Source of the DNA: Flexilinea flocculi | GTDB lineage: Bacteria > Chloroflexota > Anaerolineae > Anaerolineales > Anaerolineaceae | Assembly (NCBI RefSeq): GCF_001192795.1 | Contig: NZ_DF968181.1 | Coordinates: 213,603 to 277,602 of the forward strand | Direction of reading: 5' to 3' | Length of the DNA: 64,000 bases | Part shown: piece after piece, positions 9,663 to 18,332 of the stretch | How the letters are laid out: the number at the start of each line of letters is the position of its first letter | Numbering within the stretch: position 1 is the first letter of the stretch | Made by a program: the position numbers and the translations under genes | The notes under the pieces: model-generated | Databases searched by the model: none | Told to the model about the DNA's origin: nothing | The model's input: only the letters and a program-made list of their open reading frames with translations

Positions 9663-10655
9663 ATGAAAAAGCTTTCCGTTTTCACGTTCGTTGTTGTTTT
9701 GTTTGTTCTGTTGGTATCATCGCTGACGGTTCTTGCTGCAGATGATTACACCATTGCAGTTGTTCCGAAGATGACAAGTATTGCCTGGTTCCAGAGAATG
9801 GAAGTTGGTGTCAACGATTATGTAAAAGAAACCGGTGTCGATGCTTTCTATACAGGTCCATCAGAAGGTGATGGCGCTTTACAGGCCCAGGTCATCGAAG
9901 ATTTGATTGCACAAGGCGTTGATGCAATTTGTGTTGTCCCGTTTTCAACAGAAGCGCTTGAACCGGTTCTGAAGAAAGCACGCGAAGCAGGAATTGTCGT
10001 AATTTCTCATGAAGCTGCCGGTATGGAAAATATCGATTATGATATTGAAGCTTTTGACAATGATGCCTATGGACGGCATTTCATGGAACGCATTGGCGAA
10101 CTGACAGGTGGAGAAGGTGAATATGTTCTTGAAGTTGGCGCATTAACTTCAGCTTCCCATAACCAGTGGGTCGATGGTTCAAAAGCATTACAGGAAGAAA
10201 AATTCCCGAACATGAAACAATATGGTGATAAGATTGAAACAAAGGATGATCAATCTGTCTCTTATGAAAAAATTAAGGAAGTTTTAACTGCCAATCCGAA
10301 TATTGCCGCGATCCAGGGCTCTGCGATGGCTGACGTCGCCGGTGCAGCGCTGGCAGTTGAAGAACTTGGTTTAGCTGGAAAAGTAAATATCGTTGGTACT
10401 TCCCTCGTCTCAGTTTCCGGCAAGTATGTTCGTGAAGGAACAATTGACATGATTTCCTTCTGGGATCCGGCGATGGCTGGCAAAGCAATGATCGCTTTAG
10501 CACAGAAAGTTCTTGCTGGCGAAAAGATTGAGAACGGTTTGGATCTGGGAATCGAAGGGTACACCAATTTAGCTTTAGCCGATAAAGTATTGACCGGAGA
10601 AGCCTGGGTTGATGTCACTAAAGACAATGTCGATGATCCCGCTTATAATTTCTAA
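9663..10655 (+). CDS. Sugar ABC transporter substrate-binding protein (RbsB/LsrB/RhaS-like)
   Basis: The first gene of the transporter locus. It has a cleavable signal peptide (about residues 1-25, ending VLAADD; no lipobox cysteine) followed by a periplasmic-binding-protein type I fold. The N-terminal lobe begins YTIAVVPKMTSIAWFQRMEVG. The pattern DLIAQGVDAICVVPF...KKAREAGIVVIS is typical of the autoinducer-2/rhamnose-binding subfamily. It would capture the ligand outside the membrane for the permease pair at 12388 and 13400. The start has AAAGG upstream. A stem-loop at 10690-10723 separates it from the ATPase gene, which would allow higher expression of the binding protein. Ligand is unknown; the DhaK/DhaL genes suggest a short ketose or polyol. 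Confidence 0.88.
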   Translation: MKKLSVFTFVVVLFVLLVSSLTVLAADDYTIAVVPKMTSIAWFQRMEVGVNDYVKETGVDAFYTGPSEGDGALQAQVIEDLIAQGVDAICVVPFSTEALEPVLKKAREAGIVVISHEAAGMENIDYDIEAFDNDAYGRHFMERIGELTGGEGEYVLEVGALTSASHNQWVDGSKALQEEKFPNMKQYGDKIETKDDQSVSYEKIKEVLTANPNIAAIQGSAMADVAGAALAVEELGLAGKVNIVGTSLVSVSGKYVREGTIDMISFWDPAMAGKAMIALAQKVLAGEKIENGLDLGIEGYTNLALADKVLTGEAWVDVTKDNVDDPAYNF

Positions 10656-10689
10656 ATTACCTGAGAGATTTTTTTTCGAATGAAATGAT

Positions 10690-10723
10690 GAAGACCTCAT
10701 AAAGGATTCTTTATGAGGTCTTC
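10690..10723 (+). promoter_or_regulatory. Stem-loop between binding-protein and ATPase genes
   Basis: GAAGACCTCATAAAG pairs with TTTATGAGGTCTTC around a short loop. The bases after it are mixed (CTTAAAAA) rather than a T-run. It is therefore more likely a 3'-stabiliser or leaky terminator than a full stop. Confidence 0.6.
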
Positions 10724-10737
10724 CTTAAAAACATCAA

Positions 10738-10857
10738 CAATTCGAAAAATCGGATGATTTTTTGAATCAATTGAGAAATTATATTGTTCTTATGGTTTTG
10801 CAAGAAACGTAAAAATATTAGAACAACATAAAACTTTTCTCTTTTTTTGAATTACTG
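10738..10857. repeat. Palindromic element copy 6 (imperfect)
   Basis: Ends AATTCGAAAAATCGG and TTTTTTTGAATTACTG. The hairpin is partly decayed (TATTGTTCTTATGGTTTTG against AAAAATATTAGAACAACATA). It lies between the binding-protein and ATPase genes, so the locus is either transcribed through it or split here. Confidence 0.7.
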
Positions 10858-10889
10858 AAAACAATGACTTATTTGACAGGAGGTTCATC

Positions 10890-12374
10890 ATGACAGAGAC
10901 GTTTCTGGAGCTGAAGGACATTTACAAATCTTTTGGCGGTGTTCAGGCATTGAAAGGCGTTGACCTGACGATCAGAAGCGGAGAAATTCATTGTCTGGCT
11001 GGTGAAAACGGTTCAGGAAAATCAACACTTATTAAAGTTATATCCGGTGCACACGATCCTTCAAAAGGCGAAATCTTTATTGAAGGTCAAAAAGTCTCAC
11101 ATCTCTCTCCAATTCAAGCGATCGAACATGGAATCCAGGTCATTTATCAGGATTTTGCAATTTTCCCGAATTTGACTGTTGCTGAGAATATTGCGATGAA
11201 TCGTGCCGTCAGTACAGGTGCGAAAATGATGGATTGGAATTGTGCGAGGAAACTGGCGCTGGAAGCGATGGAGCAAATCGGCGCCAGGATGGATCCGGAT
11301 ATTCTCGTTGAAAACCTGTCCGTTGCTAACAGACAGATGGTTGCAATTTGCCGAACCATCATCAACGATGCCAAGTTATTGATTTTGGATGAACCTACAG
11401 CCGCGTTGACGTCCAAAGAAGTACAAAAACTATACACAATTCTGCGTTGTCTTCGTGACAAAGGAATTGCTGTTATGATCGTTGACCACAAACTGGGTGA
11501 AGTCTTCGAAATTGCGGATCGTTTGACGATTTTGCGGAACGGCGAAAAAATTTCCACTGGCCTCATTCAGGAATATGATCGAAAACGGTTTGTAAAAGAT
11601 CTGACCGGAAGAGATATTTCCGAAAGTGCTTACGTACCGCGAACTTCTGCAAGTGAAGTTTTCCGGGTTGAGAATCTTTCTCGGAAAGGTGCTTTTGAGA
11701 ATGTCAGTTTTCATATTAAGAAAGGTGACGTTCTGGGAATTACGGGTTTATTAGATTCTGGACGAGGGCAAATTGGTGATGCCCTGTTCGGAATTCATCC
11801 TGCACAAAGTGGAGAGATCTTTTTACATGGAAAACCGATAAAAATTCGCTCAACTGCGGATGCGGTTAAAAACCGCATTGCCTATGTCCCTGAAGACCGA
11901 TTGACGCAAGGTTTATTCCTGGATCGATCAATTCAAGATAACACAATTGCCGCATCCATCAAAAAATATTTTATCCGAGGCAGGCTGGATGAAAAAATTA
12001 TGTTTCAGGATACAAAGGAATGGATAAAGAAAATCGGGTGTGTGGCTCCTTCTCCGGATCCGGCAATTCGGACACTCTCCGGCGGAAATGCGCAGAAGAT
12101 CGTCATTGCCAAATGGCTGAATACAAAGCCAGCCTTATTGATCTTGAATGGACCGACTGTTGGTGTCGATATTGGAGCGAAATACGATATTCATCAGATG
12201 CTGCACAAGCTAGCTGAACAGGGTATCGGGATTATTGTGATTTCAGATGATCTTCCGGAATTGATACAGAATTGCAATTCAATCATCATTATGAAAAATG
12301 GTCGTATTGCAGGAACTGTTGAAAGTTCAAAAATCAATGAAACAGAATTAGCTGAGATGCTGAGCAGTCAATAG
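10890..12374 (+). CDS. Sugar ABC transporter, double ATP-binding protein (RbsA-like)
   Basis: Two fused ABC domains, 494 residues, the usual length for this family. The first has an intact Walker A (GENGSGKST, about residue 39), Walker B (LLILDEPTAAL) and a family-typical altered signature (LSVANRQ). In the second (from about 255) the P-loop is replaced by GLLDSGRGQ. Its signature LSGGNAQK is intact, but Walker B reads LLILNGPTVGVD, losing the usual Asp and catalytic Glu. The second nucleotide site is therefore probably catalytically dead, as is common in this family. AGGAGG precedes the start. It pairs with the permeases that follow 13 and 28 bases apart. Confidence 0.93.
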   Translation: MTETFLELKDIYKSFGGVQALKGVDLTIRSGEIHCLAGENGSGKSTLIKVISGAHDPSKGEIFIEGQKVSHLSPIQAIEHGIQVIYQDFAIFPNLTVAENIAMNRAVSTGAKMMDWNCARKLALEAMEQIGARMDPDILVENLSVANRQMVAICRTIINDAKLLILDEPTAALTSKEVQKLYTILRCLRDKGIAVMIVDHKLGEVFEIADRLTILRNGEKISTGLIQEYDRKRFVKDLTGRDISESAYVPRTSASEVFRVENLSRKGAFENVSFHIKKGDVLGITGLLDSGRGQIGDALFGIHPAQSGEIFLHGKPIKIRSTADAVKNRIAYVPEDRLTQGLFLDRSIQDNTIAASIKKYFIRGRLDEKIMFQDTKEWIKKIGCVAPSPDPAIRTLSGGNAQKIVIAKWLNTKPALLILNGPTVGVDIGAKYDIHQMLHKLAEQGIGIIVISDDLPELIQNCNSIIIMKNGRIAGTVESSKINETELAEMLSSQ

Positions 12375-12387
12375 GCAGGAGGAAATG

Positions 12388-13386
12388 ATGAAATACAGAA
12401 TAAAAACTTTCCTGACGACGAATGAGATGATTGTTGTGTACATTATTATTGGGTTAGCCGTTCTGATCGGATTAGTCAATCCTGCATTTAATAGCATCTC
12501 TACGGTGGTAAATCTTTCCAGAACGATGTTAGTGACATTGATCTTTGCGATGTGTGAAATGATGGTGATTGTTTCCGGAGGAATTGATGTCTCATTTCCG
12601 GCGATTGCGTGTTTGGCAATGATTGCAACCGGAAATATCATGTTGAAGAATCAGATTGATAATATTCCGGTAGCATTTATCATGGGTGCGCTCATTGGTG
12701 CATCCCTTGGCGCTCTGAATGCGATACTGATAGCTATCATCAAGATGCCACCTCTGATTGCGACACTGGGTGTCAGCAGTATGACCAGCGGCGCAACGCT
12801 GGCAATTTTTGGCGCAAAAATCATTACAAATCTGCCTGGGAAATTGGATAAATTATATAAAGTCAGTCTGTACACGTATACCAATGCGGAGGGTATTACC
12901 TATTCTTTAACGATCTTGATTCTGATACCGATTTTCATCTGTTTACTGGGCTGGCTTCTGCTAAAATTTACGATGTTTGGCAGAGGAATTTATGCGGTGG
13001 GTGGTGATATTCGTGCTGCCCGTATTGCTGGATTCAATGTCAAAGGTATCCTTTTCTTTGTTTATATTTTTTCTGGTACGATGGCTGGAATTGCCGGAGT
13101 AACTTATATGATTCTTATGCGCGCAGCAGATCCGTCTGTATTAATGGGAAGCGAAATGATGGTCATAGCTGCGGTTGTGATGGGTGGCACGCGAATCACT
13201 GGAGGTCACGGAACGGTCATCGGCACCATCCTGGGCGTCACGTTGATTGCGCTGGTAAAAAATAATCTCATCATGCTGGGTGTTCCTGCTCATTATCAGA
13301 CTTTTGTAGTTGGTCTGATCATGATTATCGGAACATCGATTACTTCGCTCAAGGCGAAGCATATTGCAAACAGTATCAAAGTATAG
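12388..13386 (+). CDS. Sugar ABC transporter permease (RbsC/LsrC-like)
   Basis: About 332 residues with roughly ten membrane segments of the BPD_transp_2 family. It contains the cytoplasmic-loop motif GRGIYAVGGDIRAARIAGFNV and the late GGTRITGGHG.TVIG motif that contact the ATPase. Two ATGs are adjacent (12385, 12388). AGGAGG at 12377-12382 fits the second better. The last bases run into the ribosome-binding site of the next permease. Confidence 0.9.
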   Translation: MKYRIKTFLTTNEMIVVYIIIGLAVLIGLVNPAFNSISTVVNLSRTMLVTLIFAMCEMMVIVSGGIDVSFPAIACLAMIATGNIMLKNQIDNIPVAFIMGALIGASLGALNAILIAIIKMPPLIATLGVSSMTSGATLAIFGAKIITNLPGKLDKLYKVSLYTYTNAEGITYSLTILILIPIFICLLGWLLLKFTMFGRGIYAVGGDIRAARIAGFNVKGILFFVYIFSGTMAGIAGVTYMILMRAADPSVLMGSEMMVIAAVVMGGTRITGGHGTVIGTILGVTLIALVKNNLIMLGVPAHYQTFVVGLIMIIGTSITSLKAKHIANSIKV

Positions 13387-13399
13387 AGGAAGCAGTAAG

Positions 13400-14371
13400 A
13401 TGCAAAAAATAACGAATATTATTAAAAAAACTGATCGAATTGCATTGGCGCTGCTGGTATGCTCTGTCATAATTACCGTACTCATGGGCGTTACTCATCC
13501 AAAATTCCTTGGAAAATCCAATTTACAGGGGATGTTAATTCAAATTCCAGAATACGGTATCCTCGCTTTTGGTATGATGATCGCTATGATCGCTGGTGGA
13601 ATTGATCTTTCTCTGGTCGGAATTGCAAATTTGTCCGGAATTGTCGCAGCGGTTGTGATGCTCAATCTGGGTGGTAATGATTTTTCCATTGTTACGGCAA
13701 TTCTGGCTGCTTTATCTGTTGGTTGCGTTTGCGGTTTGTTTAATGGGTGGATCATCGGATACCTTGAAATTCCAGCAATGCTTGTAACATTGTGCGGTTT
13801 GCAGTTATACACTGGGATTGCTCTTATTATTACCAAGGGCCCGGCTATTACTGGACTGCCGGAGTCATTCAGCAATATCGCCAACGGGACCATTGCCGGC
13901 ATCCCGATTGGCGCATTAGTTTTCGTTTTCATCACTCTTATTTTGTGCTATCTTCTTTATTCAACTGTCTATGGCAAGTGCGTTTATCTGATGGGAACAA
14001 ACATGGTTGCTTCCAGGTTTTCTGGAATCAATAATCTAAAAATTACGATGCTTACATATGCTATCTCTGGAGTTTTTGGAAGTCTGGCAGGGATACTGAT
14101 GGTATCCCATTACAATTCAGCGAAATCGGATTACGGCTCATCCTATACGTTATTGACATTATTAATTGCGGTTTTAGGAGGTGTTAATCCCAATGGTGGA
14201 CGCGGCAAAGTACAGGGTGTCGTGATGTCCATTATTTTACTGCAGCTTGTCTCAAGTTCATTTAACATCTTACGTGTAAATGCTTTTGTTAAGACCTTTG
14301 CCTGGGGTTTGATTTTATTATTGATCATGACTGCAACCTATTTGATCGAACGTAGACAAAGCCGAGACTAA
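13400..14371 (+). CDS. Sugar ABC transporter permease (RbsC/LsrD-like)
   Basis: A second BPD_transp_2 permease of 323 residues, about ten membrane segments, with YLMGTNMVASRFSGINN in the coupling loop and GGVNPNGGRGKVQG near the C-terminus. The ORF is open back to 13364, inside the previous gene. The ATG at 13400, preceded by GAGGA, gives a normal N-terminus and is chosen. With the first permease it would form the transmembrane heterodimer. Confidence 0.9.
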   Translation: MQKITNIIKKTDRIALALLVCSVIITVLMGVTHPKFLGKSNLQGMLIQIPEYGILAFGMMIAMIAGGIDLSLVGIANLSGIVAAVVMLNLGGNDFSIVTAILAALSVGCVCGLFNGWIIGYLEIPAMLVTLCGLQLYTGIALIITKGPAITGLPESFSNIANGTIAGIPIGALVFVFITLILCYLLYSTVYGKCVYLMGTNMVASRFSGINNLKITMLTYAISGVFGSLAGILMVSHYNSAKSDYGSSYTLLTLLIAVLGGVNPNGGRGKVQGVVMSIILLQLVSSSFNILRVNAFVKTFAWGLILLLIMTATYLIERRQSRD

Positions 14372-14399
14372 TGATTTGGAAAATATTGTATTGTTAATA

Positions 14400-14523
14400 A
14401 GTAATTTGAAATATGGGGAGGATCCCATGTTTTTGTGATGTATTTTCCGCAAAGCGCAAAAACATCACAAAAACACGTTTTTTCCTCTTTCTTCGAATAG
14501 TAATTCAATATTTCAAATTACTG
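14400..14523. repeat. Palindromic element copy 7
   Basis: Ends GTAATTTGAAATATGG and CAATATTTCAAATTACTG. The hairpin is CATGTTTTTGTGATGTATTTT against GCAAAAACATCACAAAAACA, with one disturbed segment. It lies inside the sugar locus, between the second permease and the cupin-like gene. Confidence 0.85.
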
Positions 14524-14547
14524 ATTGTTAAAAAAAGGGGTATTACG

Positions 14548-15048
14548 ATGGAAATTGGAGGATACATGAAGACAATTAAAGCACAAAAATTATCGAAAGA
14601 TGCATTTTCACCATATGGTCAATTCTTTGATTTTTTGAATCCGACAGGGTTTTCACTTGGCAGCTTTTTTCCGGATAAGGCTCTGATGCCTGTCTCCAGT
14701 GGAATTCCAGTCGGCTTTTCACCGTTGGTTGTTGAGAAAACCGCAGCTTGCATCGTTGAAAAATCCGAATATCATAATTACGCTCAGGAAGCCATTCTAC
14801 CGATTGACTGTGACATTCTGATTCATGTTGCTCCGGCTTCCAAACAGCCTGTTCCGCAATTGACCGAGGCTTTCATCGTTCCAAAAGGAACGCTGGTCGT
14901 TCTACGAACCGGAGTCTGGCATTTGGCGCCATTCCCGATTGATCAGGAAAAAGCACACATCCTGATCGGTCTTCCGGAACGGACTTACATGAACGATTGT
15001 ATTGTAGTGGATTATTCCAAAGAAGATTTTATGCAAATCGAAATCTAA
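14548..15048 (+). CDS. AllA/ureidoglycolate-lyase-like cupin protein
   Basis: A 166-residue beta-rich protein resembling the ureidoglycolate lyase (AllA) cupin family or DUF4867. Visible marks are FSPYGQFFDF near the N-terminus, EYHNYAQEAILPIDCDILIHV in the middle, and FIVPKGTLVVLRTGVWHLAPFPI, the usual cupin strand with a His. With ABC transporter and DhaK/DhaL genes as neighbours and no purine genes, a role in allantoin breakdown is unlikely. A sugar-acid or ketose isomerase, lyase or sensing role is more plausible, as inference. The frame extends upstream into the palindromic element. The ATG at 14548 has AGGGG seven bases before it; 14566 with GGAGG is an alternative. Confidence 0.65.
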   Translation: MEIGGYMKTIKAQKLSKDAFSPYGQFFDFLNPTGFSLGSFFPDKALMPVSSGIPVGFSPLVVEKTAACIVEKSEYHNYAQEAILPIDCDILIHVAPASKQPVPQLTEAFIVPKGTLVVLRTGVWHLAPFPIDQEKAHILIGLPERTYMNDCIVVDYSKEDFMQIEI

Positions 15049-15071
15049 AAACAACTCCAAAGGATCGAACC

Positions 15072-16088
15072 ATGAAGAAAATAATCAATACTCCAGAAAA
15101 ATTTATCACTGAGATGCTCGAAGGGATTTATGCGGCGCATCCGGATTTGGTGAAATTCGCTGGCGGTGATCTGCACTGCCTGGTATCAACCAAAAAAATC
15201 CCCGGCAAGGTTGGAATTGCAACCGGTGGCGGATCAGGGCATCTTCCGCTCTTTTTAGGCTATGTTGGCGAAGGCATGCTGGATGGCTGCTCAATTGGAG
15301 ATGTTTTCCAATCTCCCAGTGCTGAACAAATGCTCGCTGTAACCAAAGAAATTGATTCTGGAGCTGGAGTTCTTTATATTTATGGCAACTATGGCGGCGA
15401 TATTCTGAATTTTGACATGGCAGCGGAAATGGCTGATTTTGAAGAAAATATCCATGTTGAATCTGTTGTTGCAGGAGAAGATGTTGCTTCTGGCGCTCCG
15501 GTTAAACCAGGTGCGAAAAACACACGACGTGGTGTTGCCGGAATTTTCTTCGTTTACAAATGCGCAGGAGCTGCTGCTGCAAAGATGCTGCCGTTGGATG
15601 AAGTGAAGCGTGTTGCAGAAAAAGTTTGTGAAAATGTGCGGACGATGGGTGTGGCTTTAACACCGTGCACAGTTCCAAGAGTTGGTCATCCGAGTTTTGA
15701 ACTTGCTGAGGATGAGATGGAAATCGGTATGGGCATTCATGGCGAACCGGGGATCCGACGTGGTAAACTAATGCCGGCTGACGCAATTGTGGATGAGATG
15801 CTGAACAAGATCATCGAGGATCTCCCCTATCAAAACGGCGACGAGGTCGCAATTCTGGTAAATGGATTGGGCGCTACTCCATTGGAAGAACAATATGTCA
15901 TGTTCCGCAGAATTCATCAAGTCCTTTCAGAAAAAGGCATTAATATTTTCCATACGTATATTGGCGAATATGCAACATCGATGGAAATGGCGGGCGCTTC
16001 GATCTCTCTGTTGAAAGTGGATGATGAATTGAAAGAACTATTGCGTTTCCCTGCTGATACGCCGTTCTTTAAACAGTTCAAATATTAA
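15072..16088 (+). CDS. dhaK: Dihydroxyacetone kinase subunit DhaK-like
   Basis: The ketose-binding subunit of a Dak-type kinase, 338 residues. It shows GGGSGHLPLFLGYVGEGMLDG and GNYGGDILNFDMA, and EIGMGIHGEPGI, which carries the conserved His that binds the ketone covalently in this family. It works with DhaL, encoded 17 bases downstream. No DhaM phosphotransferase subunit is in view, so the phosphoryl donor is not set by the sequence. Members of this family also take four-carbon ketoses such as erythrulose, so dihydroxyacetone need not be the substrate. AAAGGA precedes the ATG; the longer frame from 14997 overlaps the previous gene and is not used. Confidence 0.9.
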   Translation: MKKIINTPEKFITEMLEGIYAAHPDLVKFAGGDLHCLVSTKKIPGKVGIATGGGSGHLPLFLGYVGEGMLDGCSIGDVFQSPSAEQMLAVTKEIDSGAGVLYIYGNYGGDILNFDMAAEMADFEENIHVESVVAGEDVASGAPVKPGAKNTRRGVAGIFFVYKCAGAAAAKMLPLDEVKRVAEKVCENVRTMGVALTPCTVPRVGHPSFELAEDEMEIGMGIHGEPGIRRGKLMPADAIVDEMLNKIIEDLPYQNGDEVAILVNGLGATPLEEQYVMFRRIHQVLSEKGINIFHTYIGEYATSMEMAGASISLLKVDDELKELLRFPADTPFFKQFKY

Positions 16089-16105
16089 TTTGGAGGTAGG
16101 TCAGC

Positions 16106-16750
16106 ATGCTGAATGCGTGTGATATAAAAAAACTGATGCAGTGTTGGGCAGAGGTCATGGTTCAAAACCGGGACTATCTGATTGAATTGGACAGCCACGT
16201 TGGAGACAGTGATCTGGGATTAACGATGGGAGATGGTTTTACAGCTGCCAGCAATGCAATCGCCGATTTAGACGAGTCGGACATCGGAAAGCTTGTTTAT
16301 AACGCCGGAAAGGCGATGTCCACGGCTGTTCCTTCGACAATGGGTACGCTGATGGCCTCCGGTCTGATGGCTGTAGGTAAAACGCTGAAAGGCTGCACTG
16401 ATCTAGATATGGATGGGATTGTATCTTTTTTTCAGGCATATTTTGACGGCGTACAGAGCCGAGGAAAAGCCCAGGTCGGTGATAAGACTTTCCTGGATGG
16501 ACTCTTCGGAGCAGTGGAATCATTAAAGACCGATGCGGCTGCCAACTTGCCATTAAAGGAAGCAGCCGAACATGCTTCCCAGGCGGCACATCAAGGCTTC
16601 CTTAATACAAAAGGAATGTTAGCTCAATTTGGCAGAGCTGCCGGTCGCGGTGAACAATCACGGGATTTATTGGATCCCGGAGCTGCTGTTGCCGATTTAC
16701 TGATGAAAGGTTTCGCAATTTTTATATCTGAGAAAGCAGATTCAATTTGA
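16106..16750 (+). CDS. dhaL: Dihydroxyacetone kinase subunit DhaL-like
   Basis: The nucleotide-binding subunit, 214 residues. The Mg-ADP-binding aspartates are in LDSHVGDSDLGLTMGDGF. PSTMGTLMASGLM and DKTFLDGL follow in the family order, and RAAGRGEQSRDLLDPGA matches the usual C-terminal motif. GGAGGT precedes the ATG. The stop codon overlaps the TTG start of the LacI gene (TTGA), so regulator and kinase are translationally coupled. Confidence 0.9.
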   Translation: MLNACDIKKLMQCWAEVMVQNRDYLIELDSHVGDSDLGLTMGDGFTAASNAIADLDESDIGKLVYNAGKAMSTAVPSTMGTLMASGLMAVGKTLKGCTDLDMDGIVSFFQAYFDGVQSRGKAQVGDKTFLDGLFGAVESLKTDAAANLPLKEAAEHASQAAHQGFLNTKGMLAQFGRAAGRGEQSRDLLDPGAAVADLLMKGFAIFISEKADSI

Positions 16751-17781
16751 TCACAGTTAAAGAAATTGCAGCGCTGATCGGAGTCTCACCTGCCACAGTA
16801 TCATTGGCGCTCAACAATAAAGAAGGTGTCAGTGAAGAAACGCGCCGGAAAATTCGGAAAGTCGCGGAAGAGCACCAGTATGCTCTTCCGCAAGTCCGGA
16901 AAAATACGTTGCGCGGAAGCATCCAGTTTGTCAAATATGCTGCCCATGGGATGGTTGTTGAGGAAAATCAGGGATTTATTGCATCCATTATCGACCAAAT
17001 TGAAATTGAATGCCGAAGATGTTCTTATGATTTAATTATGACCGGGTGCAATCGGGATACTGCGGTTGAAACATTCCAAATGGTGGCAGCGAAGCCGTCT
17101 GACGGTGTCATTTTACTGGGATCAGAAATGAGCGAGGATCTGATTCGCATGATTTATCAGATCCATGCGCCCATTATTGTCATTGACAATCCGATGAGTT
17201 ATGAACGAGTAGACAGCGTCGTCATGGCGAATGAATCTATCGCCTATGATGCAATGCAATATTTGTATCAGATTGGTCATCGCAATATTGGATATTTGCA
17301 CAGCAGTGTACGAGTTGCAAATTTTGAAAAACGCCAGATTGGTTATGAAGTTGCGCTTGAAAAATTACAACTTGACCAAACATTAAGAATTCCACTCACT
17401 CCAACACTGCAAGGCGCTTATTCGGATATGAAAGCTTATTTACAGAAGGATCATGCACAAAAGGCCATTCAATCCGTTTCCGCATTCTTTGCTGATAATG
17501 ATACGATCGCTATTGGCGCTATGAAGGCATTGCAGGAATTCGGCTGCAGGATTCCGGATGACATTTCAGTCATTGGTGTGGATGATATCCCTTTCAGTGC
17601 GATCAATACACCTTCTTTAACAACCATGCGGATCTCCCGATCGAGTATTGGAAAATTGGCAGTTGATACACTGTTAAAACGAATCGCTCACCCTGACAGT
17701 CCGAATTTGCATATTCAAATTTCCGGACAGTTGATCGAACGCCACAGTACGAAAAAATTGAATAGCAGCCCGAATAGTTGA
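16747..17781 (+). CDS. LacI-family transcriptional regulator
   Basis: An N-terminal LacI helix-turn-helix (ITVKEIAALIGVSPATVSLALNN) begins directly at a TTG that overlaps the DhaL stop. No later start would keep the helix-turn-helix whole. The C-terminal ligand-binding fold (about 60-335) has SDGVILLGSE and the typical end pattern IPDDISVIGVDDIPFS...PSLTTMRI. It most likely controls the locus it closes. Candidate operators are the TTTASTAAA palindromes at 9361-9573. Confidence 0.9.
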   Translation: MITVKEIAALIGVSPATVSLALNNKEGVSEETRRKIRKVAEEHQYALPQVRKNTLRGSIQFVKYAAHGMVVEENQGFIASIIDQIEIECRRCSYDLIMTGCNRDTAVETFQMVAAKPSDGVILLGSEMSEDLIRMIYQIHAPIIVIDNPMSYERVDSVVMANESIAYDAMQYLYQIGHRNIGYLHSSVRVANFEKRQIGYEVALEKLQLDQTLRIPLTPTLQGAYSDMKAYLQKDHAQKAIQSVSAFFADNDTIAIGAMKALQEFGCRIPDDISVIGVDDIPFSAINTPSLTTMRISRSSIGKLAVDTLLKRIAHPDSPNLHIQISGQLIERHSTKKLNSSPNS

Positions 17782-17820
17782 ATTGAATTTATCCTTTTCT
17801 TGAAACGATACATACCTGCA

Positions 17821-18196
17821 TCCTGCATTCAATATAACCATTTATTTTTAAAAGAATACCGAAAGTCTGTTATTCTATTGGTTTTACATCATATAAAACC
17901 AATAGAATAACAACAAATCATTCTCATTTTTAGACTGGCTAAATTTCGATACAGCAATTTAAAATATGGGGAGGATTCCTTGTTGATGCGATGTCGTGGC
18001 ACTTCGAGTCATAACATCACAACACCTAGGAATTCCTGATTGATTCGAATGGTCAGGCTATATTTCGCATCGCTGGACAATAATTTGAAATTGGTAAAAA
18101 CCTTTGAGAAAAACGAGAAAACTCGTTATTGTTTTATTCTTACGCTCCGTATAAAAAAACAATAACAAATAATCCCTCTCATATTTCAAATTGCTG
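17821..18196. repeat. Three palindromic elements in tandem (copies 8a-8c)
   Basis: This fills the gap between the LacI gene and the second GGDEF-EAL gene; no gene is seen. Copy 8a (about 17821-17955) has a perfect 19-bp stem, 17868-17886 with 17894-17912. Copy 8b (about 17952-18074) has ends AATTTAAAATATGG and CTATATTTCGCATCGCTG and a partly decayed hairpin. Copy 8c (about 18078-18196) has TAATTTGAAATTGG and CTCATATTTCAAATTGCTG and a hairpin around TTATTGTTTTATTCTTACG. The three hairpin arms are unrelated to each other. Confidence 0.8.
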
Positions 18197-18332
18197 ATCG
18201 CTGGATTTCAATACGGTTCATAGAATCAAATTTGTTAGTATTATTAAAGCAAAATTCATAACTGAATTTGCAGAGATCATCTTTGAAAATTTCATGGCTA
18301 TGGGTTGTTTATAAAATCGAAGGGATCAAAAA

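Noticed and set aside
14997..15071. The longer DhaK frame starting at 14997
   Set aside because: It overlaps the cupin gene in another frame and the added residues do not match DhaK; ATG 15072 has a ribosome site.
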